A DNA stretch of 64,000 bases from Gorsachius magnificus (GCA_034008185.1 CM067082.1:84567684-84631683), one strand, 5' to 3'. Shown: positions 9,411 through 22,649, counted from the stretch's first letter. Made by a program: numbers and translations. Notes: generated from the sequence alone by a model not told the origin.

Positions 9411-12400
9411 GTAGACCACAATGTTCACTGGCCTTTGCTAACCTTTCGGAGATCTATTTACACAGGCAGCCCAGAGCTCCTGTGCCTTCAGTAGCTGTTG
9501 TCTCTGGTGCTAATGCTTAGCTTTGCTGTGGCCAGGCAAAGCAAGTGATTAAGAATTTAAGCAATATTAAGAAAGGTCAGCCAGGCATCCGCTGTTCATC
9601 ATCCTTCACCATACTGCACCCATGCAATGACCAGTCTCAGAGGCCCCAGGCATAATAGGTCTTGACAGCCTGGACATAGACACACCTGAGCTTGCTCAGC
9701 TGGACTCCAAGGGCAGCCTGGAAACCCCTGCCCAAACAGCTGCTCATTAGGCTTGAAGGTGCTGTGAGTCTTCTTACTGAAAACTGTTCTGCTGATGGTC
9801 ATTTTGGCTGGTATGAAGGATGCAGTGGTTGGGCAGTGTATATCCCTGAACTGGAAATGTGGCATTTGCAAAGCCTGGGTGATTAGTATTAATGCCACAT
9901 ATTAGGCAGAGAGATATTGGCTAAGACAGGTAAGCAGTGCTAATTACATACTGAAAGAATGCTGCAATGCTAGTAGGCGGAAACAGGCATGTGATAGATC
10001 TCAAATCTGTTGTTGCTGTTCAGTACTAGTACAGATTTATCCTTTCTGGTACTGTGCAACTTTGGCTTTATGCACCTGTGACAATGCAGTTTTCTTCATG
10101 TCCTCTGCCAATATCACTGAGAACAAAAAGAAAAATCTCAGCATCTGACTATATATATTGGGTCCCAGGTGCTACAAGTCTGATCGAGAGGTTGTGTAAT
10201 TATGTAAGAGGAGTTGTCCTGTAGTATTTAAAACATTCTGTGTAATGCCTCTTCTGGGTGTTACAGACCAATCTTCTCACACATTTTCCTCATCAACTCA
10301 AGCCTAGCTTAGCAGGAAGGTTTGCATCTTGATTGCCCTATGAACAAGGATATATATACCCTTTACCCCATCCTCACTGGAAATTCTTGCATTATAATTT
10401 GTTTCTGCCAAAGTGAACATGTAAGTAAAGTATTTTTTTGCTTTACCGGGCACACTAACAATTTTGTGATGACCCCATTTGACAGCTAATTGGCTTCTTA
10501 CCAAAAGTGAAAACAATAGACACCTATTTTCAGCTGGGAAAACCACACTCAGTATGTTCCCTGGCCAAGATAAAGCACTGAAGCAGCATGACACAAAGTG
10601 CTCCTAGCTCTGTCCATGGCTTTTCTAACAGATCTGTTGATCAACTTACCTCTTTTTCTCCCATGTCTTCCCTCTTCTAAGGCATTCACTATTGACTGAA
10701 AGTATGTTTTCCTAGAGTCTAGGTATTTTATTTTTTGCACTAGTCAAGTATCTATGTTTGTGTTGCTTCTTGAGAACCGACATGGAGCTGTGTGTGTTAC
10801 TAAAGGAGATATGTGTTCACAGACTTGGTGAGAAGTTGGGAAGTCCTGACGGGATGAAAAAAACGTTGCTAGCTAGACTGAAAATGAAACCTTAGAAAAA
10901 TGTTTTACATGTCTCTAGCTATTATTGTTTCCTTGGTCCATACTGTTGCTATGTTTAATATATGGAAACTGGTGAGAATAAACCAGATTGCTAGAAAGAT
11001 TACTCGTACCTGAAATGCTAACTGCTCTAATTGATGGAGGAACAGTAACTTATCTTTACATAGGCCAGTGGGTAAAACAGAACAGTCATTCAACCTTTGC
11101 ACACTCACACAGAACTATTGAAAATATACTTCTCAGACGTGACTAAAGCTGTAAAAGATTTTCTGAAATCTCTATTTGTGGGATGAAAATGGGTATGTTT
11201 ATTCTAAGTTAGAATATTTTACAGTCTTCCTTTTTAACTATTCTTCGTAAATGCAGCAGCTCCTGTTAAGCTCCTTCCAGGCAGGATGTGTAAGTACAGA
11301 ACCAGAAAACAAAATCAAAGCAGTTCCTGCCTCTTGCATCTTTTGCATGATCTATACATTCTTGAATTTAAGTTTCCTTCCCCACTAGAACAGTCCTGAT
11401 ATGTAATTTTTTTCCCCCTTTGCCCTTCCCCCTCACTTTTCCTTTGCCAGCCATAACAGCACATGAAGCAGATGCTTTTAAACCTTCAAGCCCACAAGGT
11501 TCTAGGAGTATACATATCTGTGAGTCTCCTAGTGTGATACTAGCATCCTTCTGAGGGAGGGGGTATAGCAGAAAAGAAGCTTTGTAAGGAGAGCTGGCTG
11601 GATCCCACCACCCATGGCTCCCTGGCAGGTGGGGAGAGCATGCAGTGTCCCTGCCATCCAACTGTTTAGGATTGTTTATCTTACACTCATGATGTTTTGA
11701 TTAGTCAGTGGTGATGCATAAGATACAACTGGTTTTGACTTCCAGGTAGACAAAGTCTATGGAGCAACCAGAAGGAATCCCAACCATTTGTTGCTGGCAG
11801 AGCACTAAATAAACAGTAGCAACACCTACCTGTGTGGGTGGCAATTAATCACATCAATCAATCAGATCAGCTAGCAAAGCCTTTTTTGTTTTCCTTTCCT
11901 TTCCTTTTGTTCCCTCCCTCCTCCCACCTGCTTGTTTCCTGGTCGTTGCTTCTGCTGGTGGTAGAGCTGGTGCTCAGCTAAGCAGCAGGTCAAATGCCAT
12001 TGCACGACTGGGTTACATAGACCTTGTGCCACCTCTTCTCTAATGGCCCAACCATTTAATGCTCTCAGCTTAATTCAGCTCAACGTATCTTTGAGCATGG
12101 ATATCTTCTCTTTTGGGATTTTCTAGAGAAAGGAGCCAAAACTACCGCCTGTGTGTCTGTAGACTTGTGTGTGCCTGCCCATCTGAACAAACCTCCTGGG
12201 AACTTTTGAACTCATTGTTTTGTTTTAGCTAAATTCAGTGGAGGAGTAGAATTTGCAAAGATAATCAGTTCCTACAACTTTTCTAAGGTAAATGTTCAGA
12301 GGAGAAAATAAGTTTGTTGCAGGGAAAGGTACCATCACAAACTCTTCTTTTATTAGGCACCTGTAATAAACATGGAACAGAGACTTTATGAGAGATGGGA

Positions 12401-12614
12401 CCATAGGAAAACCATCCTTCAAAGCCTGGATAAGCACCACTGGTAACTGGCTGTGAGACACAAGTCTGTAGCTTTGTTTTCAATGCTTTTGTTCTTTATT
12501 TAGCCTTTTTTTTTAAATAGACAGGGGATTAAACATTTTTATCAAAGCAAAAAAGGTTAGAAAGGTACTGTTCTTTCTCTTAAAATTGGAGGAATATGTT
12601 GCCAATCCTCAAGC
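9411..12614. other. Unique DNA, no gene seen
   Basis: Single-copy sequence with pyrimidine-rich patches (11400-11430, 11880-11940). Minus frames at 10304-10740 and 11368-11661 lack convincing splice context. I could not align any part to CR1 or to the LTR family. Confidence 0.5.
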
Positions 12615-12636
12615 TTTTTTTTTTTTTTTTTTTTTT
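12615..12636 (+). repeat. T22 homopolymer
   Basis: Twenty-two consecutive T. On the minus strand it would be an A tail, but no AATAAA lies within 30 nt upstream of it on that strand, so I do not read it as the tail of a processed pseudogene. Confidence 0.9.
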
Positions 12637-12855
12637 AAACTAGATGTTAGGTAAAGACTTGCTGATGTGAAATGGTAGAGATTGCAGGAACAGGTACTTG
12701 CAGAAAAATATAGACTCCAAGCCAGGTGCAGTGACAGTGGCAGCTGATGGAGAAGAAAAGGAGACCCACTGGAGGAACTGGATATTTCTTTAAAGACCTG
12801 ACTCCTGTCAGACACCAGTTTGCCCAGAAGTTGAAAACATTGAATAGCAAGCATC

Positions 12856-12861
12856 TTTATT
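12856..12861 (-). terminator. Candidate AATAAA polyadenylation signal, minus strand
   Basis: The plus strand reads TTTATT, so the minus strand has the canonical AATAAA, 111 nt after the TAG at 12972-12974. Some 40-50 nt further on the minus strand reads TGGTGTCTG, a GU-rich element of the kind found downstream of cleavage sites. Cleavage would fall near 12835-12845. AATAAA is common in AT-rich DNA, so its value lies in its position after the candidate last exon. Confidence 0.35.
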
Positions 12862-12971
12862 TTGTGGTGCGTTGTTATTCTGAAGTGCCTGAAACTTTTA
12901 TGTGGAGGAGGTAATTAAATATTAAAAAAAAAAATCTGAAGACTAGGACAATGTCCAGTTTTCCTTCCCAC

Positions 12972-13190
12972 CTATGGTCTTTCAGTTCCTTCATTTTTGA
13001 GCTCATAACGGGATCTTCGGGCTGCTTTTGTCACAACATCCATGCTGTCATTTTTCCTGAAGATGAATTCAGCCATTACTAGGCTCAAGATCTTGTCTGT
13101 GTATGATCTGGTGGGATTGAGCTCCCTGTTCAGATACCTTTCCTCTAGCACTGATTCCAGTTGCGTGTTGTACACATGTACAAGAGCAAC
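12972..13190 (-). CDS. Candidate terminal coding exon, unrecognised protein
   Basis: On the minus strand an acceptor (ATCCTGTTAG) ends at 13191, and the next 72 codons are open to a TAG at 12972-12974. The frame starts in phase 0 with VALVHVYNTQ. It looks protein-like: well charged, almost no Cys or Trp, with segments such as LESVLEERYLNRELNPTRSY and FRKNDSMDVVTKAARRSRYE, and it closes in ELKNEGTERP. A 3' UTR of about 110 nt and an AATAAA follow, which together make the shape of a last exon. I do not recognise the family. No upstream exon could be paired with it: the exon-like block at 33249-33416 on the same strand ends in phase 1, so at least one intermediate exon would be needed. An open frame of 72 codons also occurs by chance in a window this size, so this remains a candidate. 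It could also be a non-coding transcript end. Confidence 0.35.
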   Translation of the reverse strand, partial: VALVHVYNTQLESVLEERYLNRELNPTRSYTDKILSLVMAEFIFRKNDSMDVVTKAARRSRYELKNEGTERP

Positions 13191-13192
13191 CT

Positions 13193-16028
13193 AACAGGAT
13201 TTACATTTGGAGAAAAGAAAGTAAATAGTGTAAAAATGTCCTTCTGAAGTTGTGCTTGCTTACAGAAAAGAATGGCTGTACCAAGCCAGACTAAGGGTTC
13301 TTCTAGCTTTGAATCCTGTCTCCAAAGAATTTAAATGTGGGTGCCTAAGGAAAAAGTGTATGGATAGGGCAAGAAAACAATGATGCAATTCCAGCCTGTG
13401 CTTTGTGGTTGTGAGACTTCCTGAACCAGAGATGAAGTCTTTGTACAATTATACAATGCTATGAAAAATTCCAGCTGTAAAGCTATATCTTTTATTTGGA
13501 TATTATAACATTAATGAATTATCCCTGCAATTCTCCCATACTTGCCAGGAAAGAGCTGTCTGGGCTGTTTTATCTCCCTGGTGGTGGTAATTGATTACCA
13601 CATAATAGGTTAAGAAATACCAGAACAAGAAGAAAATATTCAGGAAATGTGCAGGTGGGAAACTTTTTCATCATCCATAGCTGGGCAGATAATAGTTTAT
13701 TTCCATGCAGACTAAAAGCTGTGAGCAGTCTTAACTTGTCTGCAATATTCATGCATCTTTTGCATAAACTTAGGCCAGTTTTGCAGGCAACCTGATTTGT
13801 GGGTACTCAGAGAATGTAAAATTGTGGTATTATGTGGTCTTTGTGTGAAGCTGGAGGAAGTGCAGAGCTTCACTTGGTGGCTCAAGCTCATGAGAACCTC
13901 ATACTTAGGCTGGAAGGCTCGAGGTGCATGTTCCCATCCAGTGTGCAACCAAGGGAGAGTTTCATGCTAACCTTGTCTGCCACGCAGTTCATCTTAGGGG
14001 GCTGCAGAAATTTGTTTCTCAATAGCTCGCAGGTTATTTTTGAAACTCAATCCATTTAATTTCTTTAATGGCATAGGCAGCAATTGACATTGTGGAACAT
14101 TGTGGACTTGCAATACAGTACACACTAGCTTTTAGTATATTAAGTAGCTCATTTTAACTCTGTCTTAAAATGGAATCCTTTTGCATCTTTCATTTGATGT
14201 TCATTACATAAGAAACAACCATAAACCATGACCTTAGTCCTTGGCCCTAGTGGAAAGCATATTGAATAAATATCTCTCTTCATTGTGGTCCTTGGCAATA
14301 ACAGGTTTAATTTAGTGAATTTAGAGTTGAAGTTTATTCCTGTGTGAGTCATAACAAAGGCTGCATGTTCCTCAAAGCCTTAAAACTTCACTAGAGAGAA
14401 AAACTATCCTAGATTAAAATACCTGATCCAAAGCATAGGAACCTATCTGTCTATTGTATAGTTTTTACAGTAGATCCAGTTAATGTTAGAGGGAGAAATA
14501 ACATGGTCAGATGAAGAGTGGTGAAGTAATACAGACTGCAACTAGGAAATTCCAGGGTTTCATCTTTTCAGTTCTTTATTAAAATGTCAGTTGTTTTTCC
14601 AGTGATTTTTAAAATTTCAGTAATTTGTTGCTCCAGATCAAATCCGTAGAAAAGCATCTAGCCCCACTTAAATGGAAATGGCTTAAGCACTCAGCATAAT
14701 ATTTTAGACTCAATTTGCTATTCAGAATTCAAGTTAAAACAAAACGAAACCAAAACACAAAAATGAAAAAAAAACAACAACAAACCTCTGGTTTAAGAAT
14801 AACTTCAATCACACAAGGGCTCAGCAACTGGTTTGAAGGAACTTTGTATCCATGTTAAGTAAAACTCTTACAGTCTAGGAATTTGTTGTTGGCAAAATTT
14901 ATAAAACCACCTACATGACAATGCTTTAGCAGATTTTGCCCAATAACTCTGCAGTCTCCTCCTTGCTTCGAAATGGAAGGCTACCAGAAGGTGACAGCGA
15001 TGAAGTTGGCCAGGTTGCGTTGTCAGCTTCCCTACTATTCAGTCCTTGACTTGTAGTTTCCTTCAAATGCCTTTGGGCTGTCTTCTCCCCTTGCTCTTCA
15101 CCTGTATGTATTGCTTAGGGTCATTTGTTAAGTAGAGAATTTAGGATCTCCTTTTTGCAGCACAGCATGTCAGGCTGCCATACTGCTGAAATAGCTTTTC
15201 TTATACTAGGTTTTTCTCACCAGGATTAGATGAAGTTGCTTCCACTAAAAGGTTGATTCAGTTCAGTGACTGACAGGAAGGTGAACAGGAGATTTGAAAG
15301 CTTCAGAACAGAAATCCCTTTAATAAATCAGGCATGTTCTGCTTCTTACAAAATTAGCTTGTCCAGCTCTAGCAGGGATTAACATTTTTTGCAACTCAGA
15401 AGATGGTGTACGAAAAAAGAAATTCTTCATGGTGTTATTAACAGCTACCTTGCAAAAGTAGATTATGCCATTTTTCATTTAAAAGAAAAAACAACACTTA
15501 CACTTACAGTCTGGCTTCAGTGAAGTAATTTTACTATGTTCAACTGTTAAAATATAAGTTCAGAACCTAACAAGTACATAAGTGGTAAAATGGCTAGCAT
15601 CTTCTATCAGTTAAGTACTGCCTGTAAACCTCTTTAACAAATTGTTCTCCCTTAAATTTCATTAATTCAACAAACTTCTGTGTCAGGCTTTTGTCCGCTG
15701 CTCTAGCAGCAGTATTTCTATAGAAACGTAAATGTGTATTGCTTATGTTCACAATGGAAGGCTAAGGGGGTGCTGCTTGGTCTGAATAACCGGTGACAAA
15801 TGTGCTTCTCTTTCACTCTCTCCTCTTTCCCGCCCTTGTCCTCCAGCATATCCAGCAAAATAAATACTGCTTATCAGATCTCCATTTCTTGCCAGCACGC
15901 AGGGCAGAAATGTAATGCACATCTACAGTAACTTTAGCAGAAATCATGTTTAAGTGATGAAAGTTTACCAACCACACAGCCCAAGAGTAAGCATATTTCC
16001 AGTCTATCAAACCTCTCTTTTTTTACAG
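13193..16028. other. Unique DNA, no gene seen
   Basis: AT-rich single-copy sequence. 14730-14785 is an A-rich low-complexity stretch (AAAACAAAACGAAACC-like). No repeat family or coding exon was recognised on either strand. Confidence 0.5.
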
Positions 16029-16150
16029 ACTCCTGGAGGATCCTGAAGTCCATGCAGAGACCAAAGGGATTGCACCTCTGCTGAGTGAAGAGAGAAGGGG
16101 TTCAAAGACAAGGGTCTTCAAGAAGCTGTTGATTCTGTATGAACATGAAG
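16029..16150 (+). CDS. Candidate internal exon (122 nt), unrecognised protein
   Basis: The upstream side is a strong acceptor: pyrimidine tract CCTCTCTTTTTTTACAG ending at 16028, with CTATCAAAC as a possible branch point about 20 nt before. The downstream side is a near-consensus donor, GAAG|GTAAGC at 16151. Only one of three frames is open across the block: one base, then 40 codons (LLEDPEVHAETKGIAPLLSE, then ERRGSKTRVFKKLLILYEHE), then one base. It would therefore start after a phase-2 intron and end in phase 1. I do not recognise the peptide. A lncRNA exon is an equally good reading. The phase fits the exon-like block at 61321-61439, which starts with two bases. Confidence 0.38.
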
Positions 16151-17055
16151 GTAAGCATCATCTTGGCGTTACCCTTGAGTTTTTGCATTTCCCTTTTGGT
16201 CCTTATGTTTTCTAGAAGAGAGAAGGAGGAAAATGTCCTCAAGTAGTGGCACTCCCAGTAATGCAGATCTCCTTGTACTCCTTGTCCCGTCCAGCATTTA
16301 TTTCTTTTCTGCTTAAAATACCCACACTCCTCTCTCCAGTGCATATTTATGCTTAGAGGGTGACACTTCATTGTGCCTTATACATAGCCATTTTACCTCT
16401 GAATGGATGCAAGATTATATGTATAAGAACACACCTGGTTTTGTTATTTTGCTCATTTTTATTACGTAAACACAGCTGGGCATCATTACCTTTGAAAGGG
16501 TTATTCAAGGTGTCCTTGTCAAGATATTTCAGGCCTTGATTTTGAAAATACTCTGGTGGACTTGCCTTCAGAATGTTTTATTGCTTTCTCCCCCACGTGA
16601 CAGTCACTTGTGGACAAGGTTCCTCTATTTTTCCAAGTTCTCTCAGTCTTCAAGAAAGACTGAACAAGGAGTGCTGGGAGATAGAATTTGTAATGTTTGT
16701 AGATGAGGAGTAACCAAGGAATTTCTGGCACTTGATGTTTGAGGAGTAATTGTGAGGATTAATTAAACAATGACTTCTCTGATAGAAAGGGATTCTGGTT
16801 AAGTTTTTCTATGGGCACAACTGTGAGCCTCAGTTATATTTCGCTCTCTGAAACTGTTTGGATGTAAGTGCTGAGAAAATCCAGGGAAGACTCCTAATGA
16901 CACAAACCCAAGGAAATATATCACTGAAATGAGAACATCAAGATTTCCGTTTAGTCTGAAATGCCACCCAAAGATGCTTTTCCAAAGACTTTCTGGTTCT
17001 CTCTTGGAAGTCTTACAAGCATTTGTTTCCCCTTGGGACTTCTAGAATTTCCCTG
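16151..17055. other. Unique DNA, probable intron
   Basis: AT-rich sequence following the candidate donor at 16151. No repeat or exon was recognised. Confidence 0.45.
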
Positions 17056-17178
17056 TTTAGACTGGAGGCTCTCTGAAGCGGAGGCGGTTTTGATAAACTG
17101 TGTGTACAGCACCTTACACAATGGACCTCTGATCACAGCCTGCATCTCCGCGTTATGGCAATGCAAATAAATATATGA
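17056..17178 (+). mobile_element. Ancient L2/CR1-group LINE 3' end relic
   Basis: The order TTTAGACTGGAGGCTC, TGTACAGCACCTTACACAAT, then GGCAATGCAAATAAATA matches the 3' end of an L2-like element widespread in amniotes (the pattern 'gactgtaagctc ... tgtacagcacctagcacaatgg ... aatacaaataata'), including its AT-rich tail. It is heavily diverged and only the 3' end is recognisable. The orientation is plus, from the position of the tail. Assignment is from remembered consensus, so the subfamily name is uncertain. Confidence 0.6.
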
Positions 17179-20100
17179 ACAACTGTCCTTGAATGGGAAG
17201 GAAAATAAAAATCGGGTTCCCCAGAGAGTTGACACATAAATGGTAACGAGTATACTATCATAATAATGTTGTATTTATTGAAATCCGAGATTCAGTAGAC
17301 ATTCAGCTTTCTTGGGATGGCAGAACTAGTCTCCCATTTTGTCCTATATCCTTGTGTTGAATTTCTTGCTTGTTTGCTTTTTATGCTGTTTTGCCTGACA
17401 CTAGGGGAGACTTTGTTTTACTAACATTTGTAGCCGTCACTTTGATCTGCAACAGGAAAGCCCAAGATTGGCTTCTCTGCCCATAGGGAAACCGATGAGA
17501 TCAGAATATGCCAGTTTTAAGAACATCATTAGATTGGCTCTAGAAGAAATAGTTCTTGTTCCTTAGTTAATTGCAAATTACGTCTTTATTTTTAACGAAA
17601 ACACTATGTTTTCTACACATGATTATTCATTTGTAAAGGCTGGAGGGTGATTTCCATTTATTCCTGACACACATGAGGTTATTTGTTCCTTGTAAATAAA
17701 AGAAAGATGATCGTTTCCAAAGTTTTTCATTTACTGCAGGTTTTTGTGCTTGCTTGTTTTCTAATGCTCCTTTGTCCTAGCATTTGTTAGCAAAATTGTC
17801 ACTCTTGACAAGGACTTCCACAAACGTATGTAGTTATAGAGCAGGGAATACCAGAGTGGGTGTGGGTAACGAAGGGTTCCCTTCGGTTCACCAAGCACCA
17901 GTGTAATTGCACTGGTGATCGCCACTGAGATGATTTCAGACCAGCTTCCCTCTTTGCTAGCAAGGGAGGAAGGGGGACTTATTCAAGGGCATTCTGGAGA
18001 ATCAGTGAGAGGAACACCAGAAGATCAGATGAAGGCCATGCCACTTCTTCTATCAGTGTCTTCTGCCACAGCACTTGTGGGTGGTGGTGGCTGGGGAGAG
18101 AAGCGCTGGCAACTGCGCTTTGCCCTCGGTGTTCAGCATTTGGAGCAAGGCATGCTCCAGGATTTTGTAATTGCCCAGAAAAAGCTCAACTGAGGGTCTC
18201 TCTGTTAATTACTGAGTCTTCTGGTGGGTAAAAAAAGTCTGGATAAAAGTCTGAATGTGCTAAAACGCCAGGCTCTTTGGTGATAGCTGCAAGTGGCTCT
18301 GGGTATTGCAGCACAACTTAAGAAAGGTGACTGTGCAGCCTGCTATAAAGGACTAATGTGCAAAATAATGTCTGGTGGCTCAGCCATATCCCCTACCTAC
18401 TCATCTACGCTTGGTTAGACCTGCAAGGCTTTTCCCTGTTTCTGCTTGTTTGCACTAGAAGTGGAGGGAAAAGTCTGCCCGCACTCCTCCCCCGTTACAC
18501 TGTGACTATTCAAGGGAGCCTGGAGTTTCGCACGATACGTGCGAAAGGTTGGAGAAGGATCTTCCTCATTGCCAGCTTTCCTCTTCCAGATATTTCTTCT
18601 CTGTCTCTCCATGTGAAATAAGCGGTTTGCAGTACAGAAAATTCTTGGGGCTATAAGGACTCAGCAGGTGCTGGAAAGAGTTCTACAGGGATACTCGTTT
18701 AAAGTTGAAAACAAATTTTCTTTGACCTTTTTCATGCCCTGTTTGTGCTTGTTTGCCACCAGTGTTCGTGTTGGTGCAATTTGGGGCTGGGGGGTATAGG
18801 AGTGGTCATAGAGTAATAATTAAGCTGGAGTATTTGCGGCAGGCTTTTCATTAGCACCAGAGAAGTGACTGATTATAAGAGAGAACCTTAAGGCATTGTG
18901 AATGCAAAACAAAACAGTTAAGTTGTGTCCAGTCAGAACAACTCCAGTTGTGTATTTAGCTTATAACCATCCTTACAAAGCATTCAGTCATTATTAACAA
19001 AATGATGTAAGAGATAATTTTACATGAATAAATATGAGAACTCCAGAGTAGGTGGCTGCCAACAATAATAACTTTTCTTTCCTGTGCTCCTTTCATCAAA
19101 TGTTATTGTATTGTGCATTAGCTAGCTACTGAGACAGTCTACATCTGTGAGAAGGTCTATGTCTCTAAATGGGAGGAGAGCTTCTTTACCCAATCGTAGG
19201 GAAAAAAGGAAGCTGTCCATAACTATTTTTGTAGTCTGTGGACTATATAATGAAAATAGTTGAAGCCCTCTAAGATGGCAACCTTCAGTCCTCTTTCTCC
19301 CAAAGCATGTACCAAGCACTTAGGTTTTGATTGTGTTGCGAAACTACAGAGCATACCCATGTAACTTATTCAGAATAAGAAATGCATCATTTTTCTTTGG
19401 AAGAAAGGTTTACTTGTTGGCAAACTTTGTCTTGAACAAACATTGTGAAATTTTGTTTTGGGCAACAATTCAAGAACACCCCAAAACTCTGTTCATAAGG
19501 GCGAGATTCCTATATTTGTGCAGTAGTTTCTAGACTGATAGTTTCTCTCAAGAATGAGAGTATTTTTAAAGGTAGCTTTACAAAATCTATCTCAAAATTC
19601 TAAATGTTCTATTTCTACAGTCCAGAAAACAATTAAACCAGCTGTTAATGAGTATGCCTGGCAGGTACCAGTGAGTTAGATGGTAATGTGACATTCACAT
19701 GAACTTCCTGTAGATAACTCAGTCTTACAGCAAGTCTGATAATTCTCTCCTCTTATCCATCTCAAATATTGCAATTATTGCAAATACGACTTGAGTATTT
19801 CATGAGGCATTAATCATCTTTATCAGATATTTGGCTTCAGAAATTATTTTGTAATGTTGTTTACTTTGTTATTCAGAGATGAGTTATTACAGAACGGTAA
19901 TGTTGGCCATGGGAAAAGGCTAAAAGGAGGTAAAAGGCTTTATCCTTTACATTAAGAAGCAATTGTAGAACACTTGTGTGGCTAGGTGAGCACTTTCAGA
20001 GGCAGCTATGCCTATTCCTTGCTATCAGATGGTGAATAACGGTTCCATGGTCTGCTGCTCAGTTTGGGTTTCCATCCAACTCTGCTTTTCTAGGCCTACC

Positions 20101-22649
20101 AAAGTCAGCACACCTGCAGGGTGTAACTTCATTGGGAAAAGTAGCACCCATCAGGTGAACTTTCTTAAAAAGAAAAAAGTAATACAACTCATGACTTGGT
20201 CTCTTGCATCTTGTGGTGTATGCATATACGTCTTCTGAAAGACATCGAATTCAAATCCTGGGCTTGACTGGAGGCAGATGCAGTACAAATCCCAATAGTT
20301 CAAATCCCAATAGAAGAGATCTCTGCCATGGTTGCATCTGCAAGGCTGCTTGATTGAATTTAACGACATTGGCCCTGTGCAACATAGCTGGCAAGTAGTT
20401 GCCAGAAGCATTTGATGAGCTTTTCTGAAATTCTGCTCCATAGGGCTGGTTTTCCGTAGCCAGCATTGGGTTAGGTTACTATATAGCTTCTGTGTAGGAG
20501 GGTATCACAAAGCATAATTTCCCAGGGGAAAAACAACCTAACTCTCTGCTCTTGAAATGAACTATTTAGCCAACATGGAAGAGCTGTCTGGACTTCTCCT
20601 CAGATATCCCGATTTAAACTTGCAGTTCAGCGTGTTGCATCTGGTTAGTATCTCTGGCAGCCTGTGGATGGAGCGGCCTCTGATTTTTGCTGTACTTGAA
20701 TAGATGGGCATATTGCAACCTGGTTGTGTTTAACATTGCTTTTTATGTAGCATTCATGGCTGAGATGTCCAGCAGTGAACAGATCTCTAGGAGAGTGTTG
20801 TTCATCCTCCGTAGCCGCAGAGTCCTCCAGCAGCATAGGGAAGCCATAAATTAGGCAGTGAAGCAGAATCAGAATCTTCTTCAGACTGCACTCTGCCCTG
20901 CCTCCCCCGCCCCAACCCTGCTATGGGTGAACCTTGGAAAAATTAATTCCCCAGCAGTTCCCCCTCAGATGAAAGTGGTACCCAAACACGCTAAAAATAG
21001 AAGAGACCATTGTTCCAATCCTCTGGAGATTAGTTAGTCTCCTATGTGATTGGTACAGGCTAGAAAACAGAAGTGTTTTAAGGCTGACTTGTGTTTAAAC
21101 TGTGAATACAAAGTGGTGGTGGGTTTGGTTTGGTGGGGTTTTTTTAATCAACTTCATCTAATTATACTGATATTCCAGAGTTTAAGAGCAGGCACACAGA
21201 AGTGAGAAGCATGTGATCTACAGTTCTGGATATTTTGTCACCTTAAAATAGAGGTAGTTGGTTTTATATATTTTTTTGGCTTCAGATTCAAGTGTCTTCA
21301 CATAAAGGAATTCTCATTTTCTCAGTTCCCTTCTTTTCTTGGCATGTTATTAAAATAAAGTAAAAGACATATAAGCAGCTCAATGGAGGAAGAGCTTTTT
21401 GACTCCTGTAACAGCTCCATATGGTTAAGAAAATGAGACCAGCTTTGATGGCAGGGCTTGGGAAATTTAGAGACAGCAGAGAGGGGAAGGCAAAGGCTGA
21501 TCCCTGCTGGAGTTGCTTGAGTGACACGAGCTGGTACTGCAAATCTGAGTCCATCTTCCCAGGATCTTGCATTACTCTCCTGACAGTGGGGCTTGTAAAT
21601 CTTGGCTGATTCTTATAGAAAGCATCTTGTTCAAGGTTCATGGAAGTGAAGGTATGAGGAGAAGGCTTTTTGTTTAAAAAGGTATTATTTTATATTAAAG
21701 CATGAAACATCTGCAGTAGCAGGAAAGATCCTTCTGCAGTCTGGGGTTGAGGGAAATTCTCCTGTCCCTCATCTTTGGGACTGTCTTTTTTTACTTTAGG
21801 TTAGGAGTGTGTCTTTCAGGAGAATTCAAATTAGATGAAAATTGAAAAATCACTATGATTTTAGCATATTGGCTGCGTTAATCTCTGTTAGAGAGGACCA
21901 TGAGACTAAGTTAGTAATCTGGGAATACTTTCCCATAAGAAACAGCATAGTAGTCATGTCTACATGTGTCCAGTGTCCTGCATTCTGGGATGATGAAGTA
22001 ATTTCTACCTCTGAGAAGGGATAAATAAATACCAAGCCCAGAGGGAAGAAACACCTTGCAGAGCCTGACTATGAGAGGGGCAATTGCAGAAAAAGGATGA
22101 GAAAGAATGCCTACAAATAAGGGTGCATTTCTAAAGGAGGACATGGTTGTGCAAGAAACCTTCATATCAGGGACAAGCAGATAATGCAGAAAGAATTTCA
22201 AAGAAGCACATATGGAAACAGAGAATGTGGTTTGTGCCTACAAAATGGAAACAATAAAGATTCCCTCTGCATTTGTGTGTATTTAGGACTATCATGAAGT
22301 GTGTTAGAGAAGATGATAGTGGTGGTGTTTTCTTGTTTATGAGGAGAGTGAAAGGCTGGAAGAAAGCAGAGAGAAAATAAGTGGGTATGATGGTGCATAT
22401 CATGATTAGATAAATGGACCTTTTCATTCTTTTTCTTGCTGCTCCCCCATTTCCAAATCATGTTGCATTTCCAGATTGTCTTGCATCCTTTGGCTTCTTA
22501 CCTCTCTAGCCTAGCAAATGTTTGTATGAGTTCTCCATGCAGTATTGCTGAAATCTCAATCCCCTGAGAAACTTGTGCCAGTGATGGTCACAAGCCAATT
22601 ATCAAAACTAGAACCTTGCAAGGCAGGTAATCATTCCAGGGCCAACCTC
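17179..22649. other. Unique DNA, no gene seen
   Basis: Single-copy AT-leaning sequence with poorly supported frames only. A small tandem duplication lies at 20286-20312. The plus frame at 17915-18193 (92 codons) has no splice signals that would make it an exon. Confidence 0.5.
20286..20312 (+). repeat. Short tandem duplication (CAAATCCCAATAG x2)
   Basis: The 13-mer CAAATCCCAATAG occurs twice, separated by TT. A related CAAATCCTGGG lies about 30 bases upstream. Confidence 0.85.

Noticed and set aside
12615..13190. Processed pseudogene ending in the minus-strand A22
   Set aside because: No AATAAA lies 10-30 nt before the A run, no flanking duplication is visible, and CR1 rarely retroposes cellular mRNA in birds.
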